NCBI GenBank assembly: GCA_936450465.1
Contig: OW388292.1
Span: 24,024,652 to 24,088,651, forward strand
Origin: Gibbula magus
Lineage: Eukaryota; Mollusca; Gastropoda; Trochida; Trochidae
Length of the DNA: 64,000 bases
Direction of reading: 5' to 3'
The translations under genes and the position numbers were made by a program. Within the stretch, counting starts at the first letter, position 1. Each line of letters begins with the position of its first letter. Positions 58,346 through 64,000 of the stretch are shown here, one piece after another. The notes beneath the pieces were generated by a model. The model was not told the origin of the DNA and ran no database searches. It saw only the letters and a list, made by a program, of their open reading frames with translations.

Positions 58346-61300
58346 AAAGATGTATTCAAAATGTGAATTTATGTTGACATTAGCTGTCGTTACCTAGGTA
58401 TTATTATACACATCAAACACATGAAAAGTAAATAAAAATGACATACACTATCATTATAAATGAAACATTTTTGAAAAATAAATTTGCAGAAAACGTGCTA
58501 CAACCCCTTTAATAACTTCAAATAATATTGAGTGTTTAACAAATCTCGCCATTTTCATGAAGCGTAATCTTCCAATGTCAATAATCACTTTGATGTCCAT
58601 AGGCACTGAACATTGTACATACAATATTGTTAATGGAATTGTTATTATTGAATTAAAAAGAATTCGCTTACGGTTTAAAAATGCACTCATGTATATGTCA
58701 TTCTTCCTATGTCATTTGATTTAAATTTTCTATCCGAACCTCTGTTCTACTATGGCGAATTTCTCGATTTTGTTAGAAACGAGAAAGTAGACACTGATTT
58801 GTACGTATCGGTTTATCTAATGTTGGTTCGTCGTCCAGGACTGAGGTATTCTTCTGACGGACAAAACCTTAACCGCGCCTTATTTATCTGAGAATGATCA
58901 AAGTGACAAAATATTTAACTCGTATGTTTTAAACACTATTATTTGATACAACGTGGAAAGGTTTTTTCTGTATAGTTTAGATGTACAGATAATGTAACTC
59001 TCTGTGGGCAGTCGTCCTTTACTGAAAATAATGGAGCGAGAGAACAATAGCTTGACGTCCCAAGTATAATTTAATTTTCAATTTAATTATTAACGAATTT
59101 TCATATTAGGTATACATTTCAGAGTGATTGGTAGGAACATGTAACATATGTCATAATTGAATATTTAACAAGTAAAGGTGTTAAATACGTTCTGCGACAA
59201 GAAAGTATACAATATGAAAGGTTTCCATCTACTGCCTCAATAAGAAATGTTTTACAACAGTATCCTGTCTGTTCTTGTAAATACATACAATCTTGACATG
59301 ACTTGTATCTTTAAACTATGGTTTATTGCCGCGTGTGACACTCTTGTAACGTGTCGAGTAGGTCAGATATATACGCAGTAATATCAAGTGACATGAATAC
59401 CTCGCTCGTGTCACATTGCCCTCGTGAGTCATTACATGATATGCACTGTATCGGTTTCCCTGTCCTGCTAAGAAATCAATTTTAGTTGTTCAAATTGACA
59501 ATATTCAAAATGTTACACTCGCATACATTTGACATAGTAAAAAACGTCCATTTCATATAATCAGTAACTGAGTATATTCCCTGATACACTCGAGTGAGTA
59601 TGTATAATCCCCACAACTTTTCACTTGGTATGTATTCACTCGTCGGGCAAACCGTGTAAGAGTAAAACTATCAACGTAATCTGTCTTACAGGGATCTCAA
59701 TATTTGAAGCTCGCTTAGCACTAAGCCTGTGTTAAAGCATGGTATTGGCCTCCTCCCAGTTTGCCTTGTAATAATTCAACTTCACCCTGAACCATAAACA
59801 TAGTCTCTTCAAAAGCAAGTCTACATTTCAGTTGATTTCCCTGAAACTCCTTTAACTATTTACTTACAATGCTCATTTTAATTATAAATCTGAATAAGAT
59901 ATTGGTTCTTAAGACACCAATTGTAAGTATAGTGCGGTACTAACGATTGTCTTAGGAATCAACATGTATTATATAAATCGATGAATGAATGAGTGTGTGG
60001 TCTCTTTGAAGTTTTATAGACAGAATATAGAAGAGTTTTAGATTCAAGTATCACCTCAACAGGATGTAATAAATTTAAACACATGAAATGCATATAACAG
60101 AAAAAAAATGTAATAAAATTTTCTTATCTATGTCCGTGTCTGTAAGGTATCAAACAATTGAGATGTAGGATGTATGTATCTGGTTATTCACTCAATAATC
60201 TTACACGAGCATTGGTTTTATAGTTGAAGAACGGACATTTCAAATTCAATCCTGTGAAAAGCATAGTTGCATTAAATGTTCCCTTTAATATTTTCAAAAT
60301 ATTTCAATGTAATATTCTTATTGTGCGAATCGAGTAAATTGAAATTGTGTAAGGTCACTAAGGTGTTGTTTTTCCTTGAGTTTTTATCATTAATATGATA
60401 TATTATAGATTTTAAATGTCTATCAAATCTATATTGGCGAATATTCAAATGTACAAACTATATAATTTTAATCATTTATAATAATTTTTATGAATCAATA
60501 ATGCTTTTCTCTATTTCATATTGACTAATTTCGACACATGTTATGAAAACTTTTCAATTACGTATAGCTTTTTGTTAGATATAATGAAATAATTAATCTT
60601 ACATTAAGATATGTAATATAATTAAAAACTGTGCATTACATGGTCGGGCATATGTCAATATGAAATTGAGAAAAGTATTATAATGATAAAGAAAGATGAG
60701 CAGTTCCAATGAAATACACACTTCGTTACTCATGAGCAAAGACATGTGTATATATAACCAATTTACGACAATACTTCATGTCACAGTGATAAGGGTTTAC
60801 ACAAGTAAATCTGTCAGTGTGATCTCAATATGGTACACACATACATAATTATAGAGTTCATCTACAGGTCAACACGACTTGCAAAGTAGCACGAACAACA
60901 ATCTGATATACTCGTTATGGCAGAGATGATACGAATAGTTAGATAAACAAGTTCGACAACATAGCAGAGTTTATGCCAGATAACTTATCTCACAGAAGAT
61001 AAACATTCAATGACACAACTGTACATGTAAATGTCGTTCTAAGATAGCACTGTTTATTGACCACCTCATTAGCCGCAGTACCAGTATTCTGATTACTAAA
61101 CAAAATTTGGCTTATACCATTACATATAAAGAGGAATCACAGGAGACAGTAACACCTCCGTATCTCCAAATGTATATATTCTGAAAAAAATGTGCCATTA
61201 TGTCTTTAACGGTGCATCCCACTATATATACTTTAGTATATAAAACTTGTTTCGTTTCATTATGATTTTAGATAATCAGACAATACTGACAGTTGTTCAC

Positions 61301-63931
61301 AATTGCATTTGTCTGAAGTCTGAATTTTTATTTTGAGTATTATACATTATACCTGTTTAGTATTCATCATTAGAAGCCAAATAGTATATTACTGGTATAC
61401 TCTTATCAGAATGGCTCTAACGATTGATTAAACATTATGATAACACTTACACTCTCGCATATACATTGGTTGAGTGGTATTATTAAGTGTCAGATACGCT
61501 AAGTATACTGTTATCAAAATCTTATCAGGATTGCGTCAATGGTTGATGTCACGTCATTTAATTTTTTTAAAATGCCCTTTATTTTTCTCCTAAAAGCTAA
61601 TATAACCTTGTTGAATATCGGTTGGTAGTGAATGCTCCCGCAAGACATAATATGAGGCAGTCTACATCGCTTGCTAAAAAATAATTTGCTGTATTTTGTC
61701 ATATTCTCTGTCCGGCATAGCAGCGCTCACCTAGTCTCCGAAATCTCCAGTAACGAAAATGCGAAATGCAGCAAAGCTGAAATTAGCCAGTGACAGAGAC
61801 TGGCTCGAGTTGGGTTTTTTTGGGGAGTTAAAACTCACTATGAATTAATGATAGCGTAATAATACGTCATGGTAATGATCGCTCACACTGTGCAAAACAA
61901 CTCCGATATCTGAATAGATTATCAGAAGCTCATAAATAAAAACAAATTCAATTCAATATATAAATAAATGTTTATTTAAATAAAAACCTCGTACTTTGTT
62001 ATAATCCTTGACAAATATTTAAAACCATTACATTAATGTCTGTTCAAATCTCAGTTTTTGTATATTAGTGTTTATGAATGCACTCGCCTTTCTACAGAAT
62101 GTGAATTAAGACAACACTAAACTGCACTAGAACACAAACCGCTGATAATCTGGCATACTGAACATTGTGCTAAATTTGTAAATAATTTACGAACTTTATT
62201 AGGACTTGTATACTTGTTTGTTGCTATTGAAATATAGTTTAACATTTATACTTGTTTGTTGCGATTCAAATTTATTTTAACAATGTTTGTTACGATCGAT
62301 ATTAATGTCAATATAAACTGAACTTATGCGTATTACTTGTGAGGTTTTCGTTTAATAGGAAACGTCTTTATTATAGGGTGTACAGTCACTATTCAAGTCC
62401 GATTGTATTCCTACATGTGGCTGTATTATTAATGAGCTTTTAATACGGTCAAGAAACATGTTAAGCAGAAGAAAGAACGTTTAAAAAGCTTTGCATTAGT
62501 AGTTTTACAAATATTTCACGGATTAAATTAAGTCTATGTCAGCTTATACCGCTTCGTATTTTACATTTATTCCTTAACTTAAGTGAGTCATTAATAAGTA
62601 AGTGGACAACAATAAGTCGTTTTGGATTGTCAACTCCACAGTTGCCTGGCAGTGTTGCATTAGAATTTTTAAAAAGGCAATACATGAATATCGATATAAA
62701 TATTTGTCAACTACACGTGTAAAACCTTCATTCAACGATATTAGACAAGCAACAAACACAAACCGACATAACGTCATATTTATTTGTTAGATGAACATTA
62801 CATCATTGTCAACAGCTGGATCAAAATGTTTATGAAGTTAGGAAAGAGAATAATTTCCCCTCCATTGTATTCTTTATTATATACGGTTCTGAACAAAAGG
62901 TTTACATATTATCAAGGGAGCCGATATTTCAGTCCTATATCTGGGCCCGGCTGTACAAACTGACGCAATCTCTCAAGTCACCTGATGTGGGTTCGTTCAA
63001 AACAAAGCTTTATCTAGGATTCCATGGCAACAATAGATTACGGGTCCTATCCTTCCAGATATGCTAAACGTGTCACCCGGTCAAATTGCACGATAACGCG
63101 ATTATATTTAGGTTATAAACATAGACATTAAATTGGCTGAACACCAAGCAGCTGTTCCTTACCAAATTAGGCAAAGGGGGCGGACGATTTCAAATTAATC
63201 TATTATTTAGTCAGAACTTAAAAATCAGTTAATACCCTGTCAATGAAGTTTTTTAATAGTTTTGTTCAGTTGTAAACAATGACTGGGAACTGTTATTCCT
63301 TCATAGCGTGTCATTTGGAATTGAGGAATAATTCATAATTCATGATTCATGATTCATCATTAAAACTTTCAAGCATTTTGTACTTCTATTATTCTGTTGT
63401 ATATTCCAAGCAGATGATGACGTAAAGATAAAATGGTTGATTTCAATTCCCACACCTTCACAACGGAATTCAACGGAGAAAGTCGAAAACTTGAAAGTGG
63501 AAAGATTATCTATCCAGAATCTGAAAGAACAAAACAATATTGTAGTGTTTGTGTTTTGTGCTGAATAAACGAATCTATTCATTACTTTAAGAAAACGATG
63601 TCTCGGTACAAGATAATAAACGACGACATCTGAAAGACACTTACGGATCTTGTTTCTATCTTCAAGCTATTTGACACTATTAGGTCAAGATTGGACCCAG
63701 GGCCAGGAAAACATGTAAACTGAGTTTTCTCTTAACCTTACAGCCATGGGGATGGTTCTTTAAACTAATAATTTTAGCTAATGAAAGACGTATACCATCC
63801 CTAAAAGCTACGGAGAGGTAATGCACACCAAGGACAAACATCAGTAGTATTCTAACCCTGCATCCATATCTACTCTGCAACCATCTATATTATAAAGCCT
63901 AATTTAAAATCTACATCTATCTACTGATGTC
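58346..63931. other. AT-rich intergenic DNA, nothing firmly recognised
   Basis: No supported gene over 5.6 kb. Short frames (58454-58690, 58709-58891, 61514-61702, 62574-62790, 63340-63582, 63680-63880) lack motifs. A short GCCAGTGACAGAGACTGGC inverted motif at 61786-61804 resembles GCCAGTGAGAGAGACTGGC at 46578-46596 near MT2 exon 2. Confidence 0.5.
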
Positions 63932-64000
63932 TGAAACTCTGCAACGGTCGCGAAGATTTTTGAAACCCTGCAACTATCAAGAAGATTCTTGAAACCCTGC
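63932..64000 (+). repeat. 29-bp tandem repeat running off the window
   Basis: TGAAAC(C/T)CTGCAAC ... GAAGATT starts at 63932, 63961 and 63990. A looser CTGCAACCATC relative lies at ~63875. Confidence 0.75.

Noticed and set aside
57792..58366. Poly-Val, poly-Leu and poly-Ser frames
   Set aside because: Direct translation of TAG/GTA/CAG triplet DNA; no flanking coding signal.

Overview
This is eukaryotic, gene-poor, AT-rich and repeat-dense DNA. Its only convincing host genes are two split metallothionein genes of molluscan type, so the source is most likely a bivalve mollusc. I cannot name the species. Support for a bivalve: three tiny GT-AG exons per gene; a C-terminal exon in MT2 that matches the classical molluscan metallothionein signature (C-x-C-x3-C-T-G-x3-C-x-C-x3-C-x-C-K); and many foldback, tRNA-SINE and TGACCTTGACCT-type repeats of the kind common in bivalve genomes. 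No bacterial-style operon, CRISPR array or prophage is present. Most open reading frames here are chance frames in AT-rich or microsatellite DNA.

Layout. 1-9.1 kb: intergenic DNA with two inverted copies of a ~0.5-kb TIR element, a ~1.4-kb foldback structure and a tRNA-derived SINE head. 9.1-12.1 kb: a degenerate CATCAAAGTC minisatellite, then a 5'-truncated, broken non-LTR retrotransposon (reverse transcriptase with YADD). 12.8-14.6 kb: two more copies of the TIR element and a bivalve-type dispersed repeat. 15.0-19.25 kb (minus strand): metallothionein gene 1 (MT1). 20.4-25.1 kb: AT-rich, no genes. 25.16-28.47 and 30.69-34.16 kb: two ~99% alike direct copies of a ~3.3-3.5-kb block, each bounded by a (CA)n(TA)n microsatellite and by a 32-bp minisatellite, and each carrying a decayed acidic reading frame. 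34.6-43.4 kb: dispersed repeats, foldback elements and a GC-rich TIR element. 43.9-48.2 kb (minus strand): metallothionein gene 2 (MT2). 48.6-57.8 kb: a ~9.2-kb minisatellite that begins about 0.4 kb upstream of the MT2 promoter. 57.8-58.3 kb: TAG/CAG-type trinucleotide DNA. 58.3-64 kb: featureless AT-rich sequence, with a 29-bp tandem repeat running off the end.

How the parts relate. MT1 and MT2 are tandem paralogues in the same orientation. Both have phase-1 introns after codon 4 and again between the central and C-terminal exons, and their intron lengths are almost equal (1.22/1.21 kb and 2.51/2.46 kb). Both promoters carry the same composite TGCACACGGTACC, which contains a metal-response-element core (TGCRCNC). 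Both have a TAG/TTG trinucleotide tract 350-450 bp upstream of the ATG. In MT2 this tract appears to have expanded into the 9-kb array. Both second introns carry TGACGTCA (CRE/ATF-like) sites, and both carry a copy of the same TGACCTTGACCT-rich repeat just upstream of exon 3, in the same orientation. Together these suggest that a complete gene with promoter and intronic repeats was duplicated, after which the proteins and the upstream tract diverged.
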